A program made the translations under genes and the position numbers. The notes beneath the pieces are model-generated. The model was not told where the DNA came from. It searched no databases and was given only the letters and a program-made list of their open reading frames with translations. Of a DNA stretch of 64,000 nucleotides, positions 20,941 to 29,508 are shown piece after piece. The stretch's first letter is position 1; every line of letters begins with the position of its first letter. Origin of the DNA: Chitinophagaceae bacterium (lineage in GTDB: Bacteria; Bacteroidota; Bacteroidia; Chitinophagales; Chitinophagaceae); assembly GCA_016720745.1 (NCBI GenBank), contig JADKKA010000007.1, positions 1 through 64,000 on the forward strand, written 5' to 3'.

Positions 20941-22983
20941 ATGCATATGAAAGCAATAAAATATATAGCAGGTCTGGCGATAGCCCTTTCGGTATTTACC
21001 TCCTGCAAGAAAACAACTTATGAAGACCTCTCCTTAGTGGCAACGGCCATTGATCCAGACCAACTGAGTGTGCTCTTCGAAATCACCCAGGATAATTCCG
21101 GGCTGGTAACTATTACACCTAATGGTACCGGTGCCGTAAAATATGATGTGTATTATGGTCATGGCGCCGCTACACCAGTTGTAGTGATGGCCGGAAAGAA
21201 TACCACACATACTTATCCTGAAGGAGTATATACTGTAAAAATTATCGCCTATAACGTGGCCGGTAAAACCAAAGAGTTTACCCAGCAGCTGACGGTTTCA
21301 TTCCGGGCACCTGAAAACCTGGATGTGATTACCACCATTGATGCCGGCAATAATTTTAAACTCAATGTATCGGCTTCGGCTTTATATGAAACCAATTTCA
21401 GGGTGTTCTTTGGAGATGTACCCGGTGAAGTGGGAACTGTTTTCCTGGAAGGACAAACAGTGAATCACATATATGCTAATGTGGGTACCTATAATGTACG
21501 GGTGGTGGCTTATAGTGGTGGTGCTGCTACTACGCAGCTCACAAGACCGATTACGATTGTAGATCCCCTGTTACTGCCGATTACGTTTGAATCAGCTACT
21601 GTGAACTATGCTTTCACCAATTTCGACGGTGGAAATGTTACGGTGATCAATAACCCGCAATCTTCAGGTATTAATACCAGTGCCAAAGTGGCCCGCATGG
21701 TCAAGAATGCCGGTCAGCCCTGGGGTGGCAGCTTTATCACCCTCAGCAGTCCGATTGATTTTAGTACCGGCAAAATATTCAGAATGAAAGTATGGTCACC
21801 ACGTGCCGGTGCCAAAGTGTTGCTGAAAGTGGAGAATTCTGCCAATACTGCACAGAACTATGAAAAAGAAGTACTGACCACTGTGGCCAATGGCTGGGAA
21901 GACATGGTCTTTGATTACCAGGCGGTGAATACTACTAATAGCTATAACCGGATTGTTTTCATTTTTGATAATGGTACGATGGGTGATGGCACTGCCAATT
22001 TCACTTTCCTGATGGATGATATCCGCCTCGTGAGTTCTTTACCATTGAGTCTTCCACTCGATTTTGAATCCACTGCTACCAATTACAACTGGTTTGATTT
22101 TGACGGAGGAAATGTTACCACCATCAATAACCCGCATATTACGGGCATCAATACCAGCGCCAGAGTGGGTCGCATGGTTAAGAATGCCGGTCAGCCCTGG
22201 GGAGGAAGTTTCCTGACCCTGAGTTTACCGATGGACTTCACTAATAAGATTTTCCGGATGAAGGTTTGGTCGCCCAGAGCTGGTGCCAAAGTATTACTGA
22301 AAGTGGAAAATTCCGCCAACTCGGCACAGAACTATGAAAAAGAAGTAGTGATGACGTTGGCCAATGCATGGGAGGATCTGGTGTTCGATTATAATGCTAT
22401 CAATACCGGCAATTCCTACAATCGCATTGTGCTGATCTTCGATAACGGTACAATGGGTGATGGTTCATCCAATTTTACCTTCTATTTTGATGATATCAGA
22501 CTGGTCAATACGGTTCCCATTACGCTTCCGCTGAATTTTGAACATCCGGTTACTTATCCATGGACCAATTTTGATGGAGGAGACGTAACGGTCATCAACA
22601 ATCCGGATGCATCCGGTATTAATACCAGTGCCAAAGTGGCCCGCATGATTAAAAATGCCGGACAGCCCTGGGGTGGCAGCTTCCTGACCCTGGCAGGTCC
22701 TATTGATTTTTCCGTCAACAAAACTTTCAAAATGAAGGTCTGGTCACCCAGGGTGGGAGCCAAAGTATTATTGAAAGTGGAAAACTCAGCCAACTCCGGT
22801 CAGAACTACGAGAAAGAAGTATTGACAACGGTGGCGAATGGTTGGGAAGAACTGACATTCGATTATACGGCCATCAATACAGCCAATCCATATAACCGTG
22901 TTGTGATCATTTTTGATAATGGAACCATGGGTGATGGTACGGCCAACTTTACTTTCTTCTTTGATGATATCAAGCTTGTCTAA
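20941..22983 (+). CDS. Surface glycan-binding lipoprotein with two PKD-like domains and a triplicated beta-sandwich domain
   Basis: 680 residues; the lipobox is VFTSC, with ATG at 20941 or 20947. Residues about 30-210 hold two PKD/Ig-like modules (VYYGHGAATPVV..., VFFGDVPGEVG...). The remainder is three tandem copies of a roughly 155-residue domain (212-370, 371-528, 529-680). Each has F/LDFE at its start, then NFDGGNVT, NAGQPWGGSF, MKVWSPRAGAKVLLKVENSA, NYEKEV and IFDNGTMGDG...F.DDIRLV. The last block resembles carbohydrate-binding jelly-roll folds. Its place right after susD makes it the likely SGBP that captures polysaccharide at the surface, with triplication raising avidity. It is not an enzyme by any motif I can see. 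Confidence 0.85.
   Translation: MHMKAIKYIAGLAIALSVFTSCKKTTYEDLSLVATAIDPDQLSVLFEITQDNSGLVTITPNGTGAVKYDVYYGHGAATPVVVMAGKNTTHTYPEGVYTVKIIAYNVAGKTKEFTQQLTVSFRAPENLDVITTIDAGNNFKLNVSASALYETNFRVFFGDVPGEVGTVFLEGQTVNHIYANVGTYNVRVVAYSGGAATTQLTRPITIVDPLLLPITFESATVNYAFTNFDGGNVTVINNPQSSGINTSAKVARMVKNAGQPWGGSFITLSSPIDFSTGKIFRMKVWSPRAGAKVLLKVENSANTAQNYEKEVLTTVANGWEDMVFDYQAVNTTNSYNRIVFIFDNGTMGDGTANFTFLMDDIRLVSSLPLSLPLDFESTATNYNWFDFDGGNVTTINNPHITGINTSARVGRMVKNAGQPWGGSFLTLSLPMDFTNKIFRMKVWSPRAGAKVLLKVENSANSAQNYEKEVVMTLANAWEDLVFDYNAINTGNSYNRIVLIFDNGTMGDGSSNFTFYFDDIRLVNTVPITLPLNFEHPVTYPWTNFDGGDVTVINNPDASGINTSAKVARMIKNAGQPWGGSFLTLAGPIDFSVNKTFKMKVWSPRVGAKVLLKVENSANSGQNYEKEVLTTVANGWEELTFDYTAINTANPYNRVVIIFDNGTMGDGTANFTFFFDDIKLV
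21574..22980 (+). repeat. Three tandem in-frame copies of a ~475-bp coding unit
   Basis: Copies at 21574-22050, 22051-22524 and 22525-22980 encode the triplicated domain of the glycan-binding protein. Stretches such as AATGCCGGTCAGCCCTGG recur nearly unchanged, so the duplication is fairly recent or is kept similar by recombination. Confidence 0.88.
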
Positions 22984-23000
22984 TCCAAAAAAAATTAATC

Positions 23001-23900
23001 ATGCAGAATACAATTCATAAAATATCCCTTTGCTGCCTGGCAACCCTGCTGTTGTTTTCAGGTTGTAAAAAGCAGGAATATACTTTCGGTAATATCAAAA
23101 CACCTACCGGTCTTACACTGACGACGGTGATTGCCGGGGCCACTACCCCTAATCCTGCCGGAAACGGAACAGGTAATGTGACTATTACCAGTACAGCCAG
23201 TGATGTGGTTACTTATAATATAGATTTCGGCGACGGACAAACCCAGGTGGTTCCTTCCGGCACCATTGTACACAAGTACAGCAACCCGGGTACAAACAAT
23301 TATACCATTACTGTTAACGCAGTAGGAACCGGTGGGGCTACTTCCACCATCAGTAAAAGAATCACGGTATTTGTTGACTTCGCGATTCCTGCCACCATTC
23401 TGGATCCGTTGACTGGTTCCGGTACCAAAATCTGGGTAACGGATAATGATGCTCCTGGTCATTTTGGAGTAGGACCGAACACTGAGTTTTCACCCATCTG
23501 GTATGCAGCAGGTCCCAATTCAAGAGAAGCCTGTGCTTATGATGATGAAATCAGTTTTACCCGTGATATCATCAACCGGGTATCTATCAATGTTAATAAT
23601 AAGGGAGCTTCATTTTCAATTGGAGCCGCTACAGGTTTTTATGGTTTCAGCGGAGGTGATAACTGTTATCCCATCAATACGGGTGGAACCAAGCTGCTGG
23701 CCTTTATGAATGCCACATCCGGTTCAACCCCGGCGGTGTCCACTCAGATACAGTTCATGGTACCTGGTAACGGAATTATTAATTTTGGAACCGGTGGCAC
23801 CGTGTATGAGATCTTATCCATCAGTAATACCTCCCTGCACCTGCGGAGTATTGGTGCAGATGGTAATTCCTGGTACCAGAAGTTAAAACCCAAACCCTGA
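23001..23900 (+). CDS. PKD-domain surface lipoprotein, probable second glycan-binding protein
   Basis: 299 residues with a strong lipoprotein signal (LLLFSGC then KK). Residues about 45-125 form a PKD domain (YNIDFGDGQTQVVPSGTIVHKY). The C-terminal part (about 130-299) is rich in Gly, Asn and aromatic residues (WYAAGPNSREACAYDDEISF, GFYGFSGGDNCYPINTGG) and looks like a beta-sandwich binding module; I cannot name its family. No catalytic motif is visible. It sits between the triplicated binding protein and a GH16 gene, in the usual SGBP-B position of Bacteroidota loci. Gaps of 17 and 3 bases place it in the susC operon. Confidence 0.75.
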   Translation: MQNTIHKISLCCLATLLLFSGCKKQEYTFGNIKTPTGLTLTTVIAGATTPNPAGNGTGNVTITSTASDVVTYNIDFGDGQTQVVPSGTIVHKYSNPGTNNYTITVNAVGTGGATSTISKRITVFVDFAIPATILDPLTGSGTKIWVTDNDAPGHFGVGPNTEFSPIWYAAGPNSREACAYDDEISFTRDIINRVSINVNNKGASFSIGAATGFYGFSGGDNCYPINTGGTKLLAFMNATSGSTPAVSTQIQFMVPGNGIINFGTGGTVYEILSISNTSLHLRSIGADGNSWYQKLKPKP

Positions 23901-23903
23901 TCC

Positions 23904-24926
23904 ATGAAGCTGAAATTGATTGCCCTGCTGGCCCTGGTTGGATTATTCTCCTGCGGAAAAGACAAGGATAATGGCGGAAGCAATAATAACCCGCCATCCA
24001 ATCTTACGGTCAATGCCGTTGTGTCAACCGATAATAGCGGGAATGTAAGTTTTACTGCAACGGCCACCAATGCCGTGACCTACGAATACGGATTTGGGAA
24101 CGGGGTATTTCAAACCGTGCCGTCCGGTACTGTTACTTATAAGTATCCTGCCTCGGGAACCTATACGGTAACCGTGGTGGCCAAATCTGCCGGTGGACAA
24201 TCCATTTCAAAAACCATCAGCATTACAGTAGCGGTTACTTTGACACTGGTATGGTCTGATGAATTTGATACACCAGGCGCACCGGATCCTTCCCGTTGGG
24301 GTTATGATCTGGGAGCAGGTGGATGGGGTAATAATGAATTGCAGTATTATACCAACCGGCTGGAGAATGCACAGGTTTCAACCGGTACGCTGAAGATTAC
24401 TTTAAAAGCAGAGAGTTTCAGTGGCAGCAATTATACTTCGGCCCGGATTCTTTCGAAGAATAAATTTTCATTCAAGTATGGTAAAGTAGAAGCCAGGGCC
24501 AAACTGCCTGCGGGCGGTGGCACCTGGCCCGCCATCTGGATGCTGGGTGATAATATCAGTACGGCCGGATGGCCTGCCTGCGGGGAAATTGATATCATGG
24601 AGCATGTAGGAAACCAGCTCAACAAGATTTTCGGCACTGTACATCATCCTGGTCATTCCGGAGGCAATGCTGATGGTGGTACCACGATTATTGCTGATGC
24701 CACTACTGCTTTTCACCGGTATGGAATGGAATGGACGCCGACCACAATCAAATTTTCAGTGGATGATGTGGTTTTTTACACATTTGCCAATAACAATACT
24801 TTGCCGTTTAATCAAAACTTTTTCCTGATCATGAATATTGCCATGGGAGGCAATTTTGGCGGAGCCGTGGATCCTGCCTTTAGTACCGGTATCATGGAAG
24901 TGGATTATATCAGAGTGTATCAATAA
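23904..24926 (+). CDS. GH16 beta-glucanase lipoprotein (laminarinase-like) with PKD domain
   Basis: 340 residues. A lipobox (LVGLFSC) is followed by a PKD domain (about 35-112; YEYGFGNGVFQTVPSGTVTYKY) and a complete GH16 jelly roll (about 113-340). The active-site strand GEIDIMEHVG (about 226-235) carries the nucleophile, Asp and acid/base in the ExDxxE form typical of GH16 subfamily 3 laminarinases and lichenases. Other family marks are LVWSDEFD, WGNNELQYYT, GGTWPAIWMLG and the terminal MEVDYIRVYQ. It should cut beta-1,3 linkages in glucan at the cell surface. It is adjacent to a second GH16 gene 6 bases downstream. Confidence 0.9.
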   Translation: MKLKLIALLALVGLFSCGKDKDNGGSNNNPPSNLTVNAVVSTDNSGNVSFTATATNAVTYEYGFGNGVFQTVPSGTVTYKYPASGTYTVTVVAKSAGGQSISKTISITVAVTLTLVWSDEFDTPGAPDPSRWGYDLGAGGWGNNELQYYTNRLENAQVSTGTLKITLKAESFSGSNYTSARILSKNKFSFKYGKVEARAKLPAGGGTWPAIWMLGDNISTAGWPACGEIDIMEHVGNQLNKIFGTVHHPGHSGGNADGGTTIIADATTAFHRYGMEWTPTTIKFSVDDVVFYTFANNNTLPFNQNFFLIMNIAMGGNFGGAVDPAFSTGIMEVDYIRVYQ

Positions 24927-24932
24927 GGAAAA

Positions 24933-25751
24933 ATGAAACAGTTACTTTCCTGTCTTATTACAGGTCTTGCCCTGCTTGCTATATCCGGATGCAGTGCGCC
25001 ATTGCACAGCCAGACCTCTTTTAATAAACTGGTTTGGAGTGATGAGTTTAATTACCAGGGATTACCTGATAGCAGTAAATGGGGCTATGACCGGGGAACC
25101 GGTTGTCCGGATGTCTGCGGCTGGGGTAATAATGAATTACAATACTATACCTGGAACCGGAAAGAAAATGCCCGTGTGGAAAATGGCAAACTGCTGATTG
25201 AAGCAAGGAAAGAGCCAATGGAAAGTAAAAACTATACTTCTGCCAGACTGGTCACTAAAAACAAAGGACACTGGAAATACGGCCGTATCGAAATCAGGGC
25301 CCAGTTACCTGCCGGAAGAGGTATGTGGCCTGCCATCTGGATGCTGCCTGAAAAATGGGAGTATGGCGGATGGCCCCGCAGTGGTGAAATTGATATCATG
25401 GAAAATGTGGGATACATGCCCGATTCTGTTTTTGGTACGGTACATACCGAAGCATATAATGGGATGCTGGGCACCCAGAAAACAAAAGGTTTATTATGCC
25501 GCGACCTGGCTGAGCAGTTTCATATCTACAGTATCGAATGGACCCCAGAGTATATTTCATTTCGCATGGATGGAAAAGAATACAATCTTTTCCGGAATGA
25601 TCAAAAATCAATAGCAGCCTGGCCATTTGATCAAGAATTTCATCTCCTGCTTAATATTGCAGTAGGTGGAAACTGGGGTGGAAAGAAAGGAGTGGATGAT
25701 GGGGTGTTTCCTCAGCAAATGAAGATTGACTGGGTCAGGGTGTATCAATAG
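24933..25751 (+). CDS. GH16 beta-glucanase lipoprotein (laminarinase-like)
   Basis: 272 residues, a single GH16 domain behind a lipoprotein signal (LLAISGC). The catalytic strand is GEIDIMENVG (about 150-160), with LVWSDEFNY, WGNNELQYYTW, GRGMWPAIWMLP and the terminal KIDWVRVYQ. Compared with the upstream GH16 it lacks the PKD domain and has an extra Cys-containing loop (GTGCPDVCGWGN), possibly a disulfide near the cleft. Beta-1,3-glucanase activity is inferred from subfamily marks. The pair probably differs in product size or branching tolerance. Confidence 0.9.
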   Translation: MKQLLSCLITGLALLAISGCSAPLHSQTSFNKLVWSDEFNYQGLPDSSKWGYDRGTGCPDVCGWGNNELQYYTWNRKENARVENGKLLIEARKEPMESKNYTSARLVTKNKGHWKYGRIEIRAQLPAGRGMWPAIWMLPEKWEYGGWPRSGEIDIMENVGYMPDSVFGTVHTEAYNGMLGTQKTKGLLCRDLAEQFHIYSIEWTPEYISFRMDGKEYNLFRNDQKSIAAWPFDQEFHLLLNIAVGGNWGGKKGVDDGVFPQQMKIDWVRVYQ

Positions 25752-25803
25752 TCAGCCCGCTTAAGAATTATATCATTTCGCTTTGCCGGCGAATAACGAA
25801 TGC

Positions 25804-28041
25804 ATGCTTATGTCCAGAATAATTCCCTTCGCCTTCCTGCTTTTTGGCACTGCAACAATTAAAGCACAGCAAACAACCCTTTCCAAAACAGAAAGAGCCG
25901 TTGACTCTGTTCTCCGCTTAATGACCCTCGATGAAAAGATCGGTCAGATGAACCAGTACAATGGTCCCTGGTCGGCTACCGGTCCTTTGACGAATGATGG
26001 CGACCTGCTGGGTCAGGTCAGATCAGGCAAGGTTGGTTCCATGCTGAATGTAACCGGGGTAAAACGCACCCGTGAATTGCAGGAGATTGCTATGCAGTCG
26101 AGACTGAAAATTCCATTACTCTTTGGGCAGGATGTGATTCATGGTTATCGCACCATCTTTCCGCTACCCCTGGCTGAAGCAGCCAGCTGGGACCTGGCCG
26201 CTATGGAAGCCAGTGCCAGGGTAGCAGCAAAGGAAGCGAGTGCGGCAGGTATACATTGGACATTTGCACCCATGCTTGATATCAGTCGTGATCCCCGCTG
26301 GGGAAGAGTGATGGAAGGAGCCGGAGAAGATACTTATCTCGGTTCATTGATTGCCACGGCCAGGGTGAAAGGATTCCAGGGAAAAGGTTTTGGTGATACG
26401 AGTGCGGTGATGGCCTGTGCCAAACATTTTGTGGCTTATGGGGCAGCAGAGGGAGGAAGAGATTATAATACGGTGGACATGAGTTTGCGCCGCCTCCATG
26501 AAGTATACCTGCCGCCATTTAAAGCTGCTGCTGATGCAGGTGTGGCCACATTCATGAATTCATTCAATGATCTCAATGGGATACCGGCAACGGGTAGTAA
26601 ATATTTGCAAAGAGATTTGCTGAAAGGAGCCTGGAAATTCAATGGGTTTATGGTGAGCGACTGGGGCAGCATTGGGGAAATGATCAATCATGGTTATGCC
26701 AAAGACAACCGGGAAGCAGCCATGCTGGCGGCCAATGCCGGCAGTGATATGGATATGGAAAGCCGGAGTTATACCAAAGAGCTGGCGAAGCTGGTGAAGG
26801 AAGGAAAAGTAAAGATGAGTGTGATTGATGATGCGGTCAGAAGAATATTGCGGAAGAAAATGGAAATGGGTTTGTTTGCGAATCCTTATAAGTATGCTGA
26901 TTTAAAAAGAGAACAGGACAATTGGGATAACCCGGAACACCGCAAAATTGCCAGGGATGTAGCCCAAAAAAGTATCGTATTACTGAAAAATGAAGGATCG
27001 GTTTTACCTATATCAAACAAGACAGGTACCATTGCCCTGATCGGTCCTTTTGTAAAAGCTAAATCAGATCACCTGGGATTCTGGAGTTACGACTGGCCCG
27101 ATGATACCGCAAGGATCAGCTCCATCTGGGAAGCGGTGAGCCGGAAGATGGGTGGTGATTCAAAATTATTATATGCAAAGGGTGCTGCGATTACCGGTGA
27201 TGATCGTTCCGGTTTTGCCGAAGCGATAGAGAAAGCCGGAAAAGCGGATATCGTTATCCTGACGGTGGGAGAGGCCAGGGATATGAGTGGTGAAGCCAAA
27301 AGCAGGAGTAGTATTCAATTACCCGGTGTACAGGAAGAACTGGTGAAAGCCATTGTGGCCTTGGGCAAACCTACGGTGGTATTGATCAGTGCGGGTCGTC
27401 CATTGATCTTTAACTGGACAGCCGATCATGCACCAGCCATTTTGTATACCTGGTGGCTGGGAACGGAGGGAGGCAATGCCATTGCTGATGTTTTATTCGG
27501 CGATTATAATCCTTCCGGCAGGTTGCCCATGAGTTTCCCGAGAGCTGAAGGACAGATTCCTATTTATTATAACCATTACAATACCGGTAGGCCGGCCATG
27601 CATGACAGCGATAAGTTTTATCGCTCGGCCTATACTGATTTATCCATCTATCCCAAGTATCCTTTTGGTTACGGTCTCAGTTATACGCAATTTGAATACA
27701 GTCCGGTTAGTCTGAGTACCGCCACCCTCCGCAAAGGACAAACACTCAGGGCTTCAGTAACACTCACCAATAAGGGCAAGGTAGCCGGAAAAGAAACCGT
27801 GCAATTATATATCCGCGATATGAGCGGGTCGGTGGTAAGACCTGTACGGGAGCTGAAGGGTTTTCAGCAGGTACAATTGCAGGCAGGTGAAAGCAAAACC
27901 ATCAGTTTTAATTTAACAGTAGAAGACCTTCGTTTTTACAATGAGCAGTTGAAATATATCTGGGAGCCGGGTGCTTTCAAACTGTATATTGGAAAAGATG
28001 CGGCGCATAATAATGAAGCGGCGTTTGAGGTGCTGCAATAA
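25804..28041 (+). CDS. GH3 beta-glucosidase
   Basis: About 745 residues. The frame is open from a TTG at 25783, but ATG 25804 (or 25810) begins the signal peptide (IIPFAFLLFGTATIKAQ). GH3 marks: LLFGQDVIHGY, AKHFVAYGAAEGGRDYN, the nucleophile Asp in MVSDWGS (about 284), the acid/base loop VGEARDMSGEAKSRSS (about 497), PFGYGLSYT and a C-terminal fibronectin III-like domain. It is homologous to the GH3 at 10846 over its full length, so the locus carries two GH3 genes, one per enzyme block. It is the last gene of the right operon; hairpin repeats follow. Confidence 0.92.
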   Translation: MLMSRIIPFAFLLFGTATIKAQQTTLSKTERAVDSVLRLMTLDEKIGQMNQYNGPWSATGPLTNDGDLLGQVRSGKVGSMLNVTGVKRTRELQEIAMQSRLKIPLLFGQDVIHGYRTIFPLPLAEAASWDLAAMEASARVAAKEASAAGIHWTFAPMLDISRDPRWGRVMEGAGEDTYLGSLIATARVKGFQGKGFGDTSAVMACAKHFVAYGAAEGGRDYNTVDMSLRRLHEVYLPPFKAAADAGVATFMNSFNDLNGIPATGSKYLQRDLLKGAWKFNGFMVSDWGSIGEMINHGYAKDNREAAMLAANAGSDMDMESRSYTKELAKLVKEGKVKMSVIDDAVRRILRKKMEMGLFANPYKYADLKREQDNWDNPEHRKIARDVAQKSIVLLKNEGSVLPISNKTGTIALIGPFVKAKSDHLGFWSYDWPDDTARISSIWEAVSRKMGGDSKLLYAKGAAITGDDRSGFAEAIEKAGKADIVILTVGEARDMSGEAKSRSSIQLPGVQEELVKAIVALGKPTVVLISAGRPLIFNWTADHAPAILYTWWLGTEGGNAIADVLFGDYNPSGRLPMSFPRAEGQIPIYYNHYNTGRPAMHDSDKFYRSAYTDLSIYPKYPFGYGLSYTQFEYSPVSLSTATLRKGQTLRASVTLTNKGKVAGKETVQLYIRDMSGSVVRPVRELKGFQQVQLQAGESKTISFNLTVEDLRFYNEQLKYIWEPGAFKLYIGKDAAHNNEAAFEVLQ

Positions 28042-28062
28042 TTTTAATTCCGGGGGCTAAAT

Positions 28063-28126
28063 CCGACGAGTCCGCCATTAGCGTTCAGCTTAGTTTATAA
28101 AGTTGGTTACGGCGAGACATCGTCGG
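28063..28126 (+). repeat. 64-nt bulged-hairpin repeat, copy 1
   Basis: Starts CCGACGAGTCCGCC and ends GGCGAGACATCGTCGG. The ends pair as CCGACGA/TCGTCGG, GTC/GAC and CGCC/GGCG, with bulged A residues on the 3' side. The same layout recurs at 47862, 47953, 49458 (minus), 49548 and 49641 (minus). Confidence 0.8.
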
Positions 28127-28130
28127 GGAA

Positions 28131-28211
28131 GCTTAGTCGTACGTCATGCCGGGCCGATTAATTCCGACGAGTCCTTAATTACTATTATGTCATGCCGGGC
28201 CGACTAATAGT
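28131..28211. repeat. Pair of hairpins with a shared 15-base apex
   Basis: GTCATGCCGGGCCGA occurs at 28143-28157 and 28189-28203. Each copy is flanked by arms that pair: TTAGTCG with CGATTAA (28133-28161 region), and ACTATTA (28181-28187) with TAATAGT (28205-28211). The stems differ while the apex is constant. No other copy was seen in the window. Confidence 0.6.
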
Positions 28212-28461
28212 AGTAGTACGTTTAACTATAGTGGTCTGTCAAATGGGTAAAGCAACCTGTCAAGGCAATCTAGACCCGGCATCTTTTATCACATCTTTCA
28301 TCAACTTCTATTACAAGAAGGCTTGTATTCACTGATTTTTTCCGAAATTTAAAAGAACTACCCTGGCTTACAAAGGCCAACCAGTCATTGCCTGAATGTT
28401 ACTCATTCACGACAAACGATAGTCAAGCAGGATGCTCAATTCAAAACAAAATATTTTTTGT

Positions 28462-28956
28462 ATGAGATACTTTATTTTAATAGTTACTATTACTTGGGGG
28501 CTTCATTCATGCGGAAACCGAAACTCAAATCAGTCAGTAAAGAATAAAGAGGTTGTAGACAACGAAGGTATTGTTGATCCACATGATGACTATTGGAGAA
28601 ACTATATGCCTGATTCTTTGAGTAACAGATTGATTGAATCTGCAATTGTTAATGGTGACAAAGATTCATATGCTAGGGTAGCAGACTCTAGGAACTTTAT
28701 GGGCCCCAAACTTTTAATGCCTGCCTTAATAATGGCAAATAAATATAAAGATCCGAGAGCCTGTTATGATGTTTTTTATATGTTATGTCAGGAAGGATAC
28801 AATTCACAAAGCTTAGATTTAGGAACACTTGATAGCACTACTAAGACAATTGGGTTGTATTATTTATTAAAAGCACATGAACTTGGATTTAATGATGCAA
28901 CTTATTTTATTGAAAAACTATATTTAAAAAAAGGGGTTAAAGGTCCCCAGGTCTGA
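28462..28956 (+). CDS. Small lipoprotein, AT-rich, function unknown
   Basis: 164 residues from ATG 28462. The frame is open from 28432, but the nearer ATG starts the lipoprotein signal (YFILIVTITWGLHSC). The mature part has an acidic linker followed by helices such as PALIMANKYKDPRACYDVFYML and IGLYYLLKAHELGFNDATYFIEKLY in separate stretches, the last resembling a Sel1/TPR-type repeat. Base composition is visibly more AT-rich than its neighbours, and the gene stands alone between repeat-rich spacer and the rimP operon, so recent acquisition is possible. I do not recognise a specific family. Confidence 0.6.
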   Translation: MRYFILIVTITWGLHSCGNRNSNQSVKNKEVVDNEGIVDPHDDYWRNYMPDSLSNRLIESAIVNGDKDSYARVADSRNFMGPKLLMPALIMANKYKDPRACYDVFYMLCQEGYNSQSLDLGTLDSTTKTIGLYYLLKAHELGFNDATYFIEKLYLKKGVKGPQV

Positions 28957-29086
28957 AGATTTAATTTTATTCAGAAAATATGATTACGAATAATCACTCA
29001 TTAAGAATAGAATTTACTTTAAGAAGCAGATCAAATTTATAGGTTAAGACTTGGTCTAACCATTATATCAATCTCCATCATCCCCC

Positions 29087-29329
29087 TCACTTCACCTCCT
29101 CAAACTCTATATAATCCCCGGAGCCCGGCTGGCTGCTACGGGTGGAAGGACCGGGATTGGTGGTGGGGCGGCTGGCCTGTTGCTGCTGCTGCATCTGCTC
29201 CTGCATGCGGGTATGCATTTCACGGAACTGTTTCTTGAAACGGCGGCTGGCAATATAAACCGGGATGATCAGTTTAAAGATCAACTGATAAGCCAGGTAG
29301 ATCAGTATGGCGTAGAAAACATATTTCAC
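29087..29329 (-). CDS. Small single-helix membrane protein, DUF4834-like
   Basis: 80 residues. One N-terminal membrane helix (YVFYAILIYLAYQLIFKLIIP) is followed by a basic stretch (SRRFKKQFREMHTRM), a Gln-rich segment, a Pro/Ser-rich linker and an acidic end (GDYIEFEEVK). This layout matches the DUF4834 family of Bacteroidota; the assignment is from memory of the pattern. The gene is divergent from rimP across about 185 bases. Function is unknown; the short cytoplasmic tail suggests a membrane-anchored accessory protein. Confidence 0.7.
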   Translation of the reverse strand: MKYVFYAILIYLAYQLIFKLIIPVYIASRRFKKQFREMHTRMQEQMQQQQQASRPTTNPGPSTRSSQPGSGDYIEFEEVK

Positions 29330-29426
29330 AACACAAAGATAGGAAGGGCCGGGTGCCGCCTGCCGGGATTAACGATTGCTTTACCGATCCGGACTGCTAT
29401 TGACCGGGTGCTTAGTTTCAGTCTTA

Positions 29427-29459
29427 TTTGGAAGGAATAGCCCATTTTCATTACTTTTG
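29427..29459 (+). promoter_or_regulatory. Probable promoter of the rimP-nusA-infB operon
   Basis: TTTG at 29427-29430 and TACTTTTG at 29452-29459 fit the Bacteroidota -33/-7 pattern with a 21-base spacer. Transcription would begin about 29466, some 50 bases before rimP. Confidence 0.55.
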
Positions 29460-29476
29460 CAATGGAAATAGCAAAG

Positions 29477-29508
29477 AGAAGGGAACGAGGCCGTTCCCTT
29501 CTTCTTTT
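29477..29508 (+). promoter_or_regulatory. Terminator-like hairpin in the rimP-nusA-infB leader
   Basis: AGAAGGGAACG (29477-29487) pairs perfectly with CGTTCCCTTCT (29492-29502) over 11 bp with loop AGGC, followed by TCTTTTAT. It lies in the predicted leader, about 10 bases after the expected transcription start and 13 bases before the rimP ATG. It looks like an attenuator or autoregulatory site for an operon that encodes NusA. Confidence 0.6.

Larger units (their letters stand above)
28042..28461. other. Gene-free spacer at the end of the glucan locus
   Basis: About 420 bases hold no credible reading frame. The first 170 contain a roughly 64-nt hairpin repeat (28063-28126), a truncated copy of its first arm (CCGACGAGTCC at 28164-28174) and two hairpins sharing a 15-base apex. 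The remainder (from about 28215) is plain and increasingly AT-rich, leading into the next lipoprotein gene. No clear terminator follows the GH3 stop. Confidence 0.7.

Noticed and set aside
28063..28126. Hammerhead-ribozyme reading of the CGACGAGTCC repeat
   Set aside because: The resemblance to CUGAUGAG is superficial; the GAAA and three-way-junction strands of a hammerhead core are absent, and the paired ends form a single bulged hairpin.
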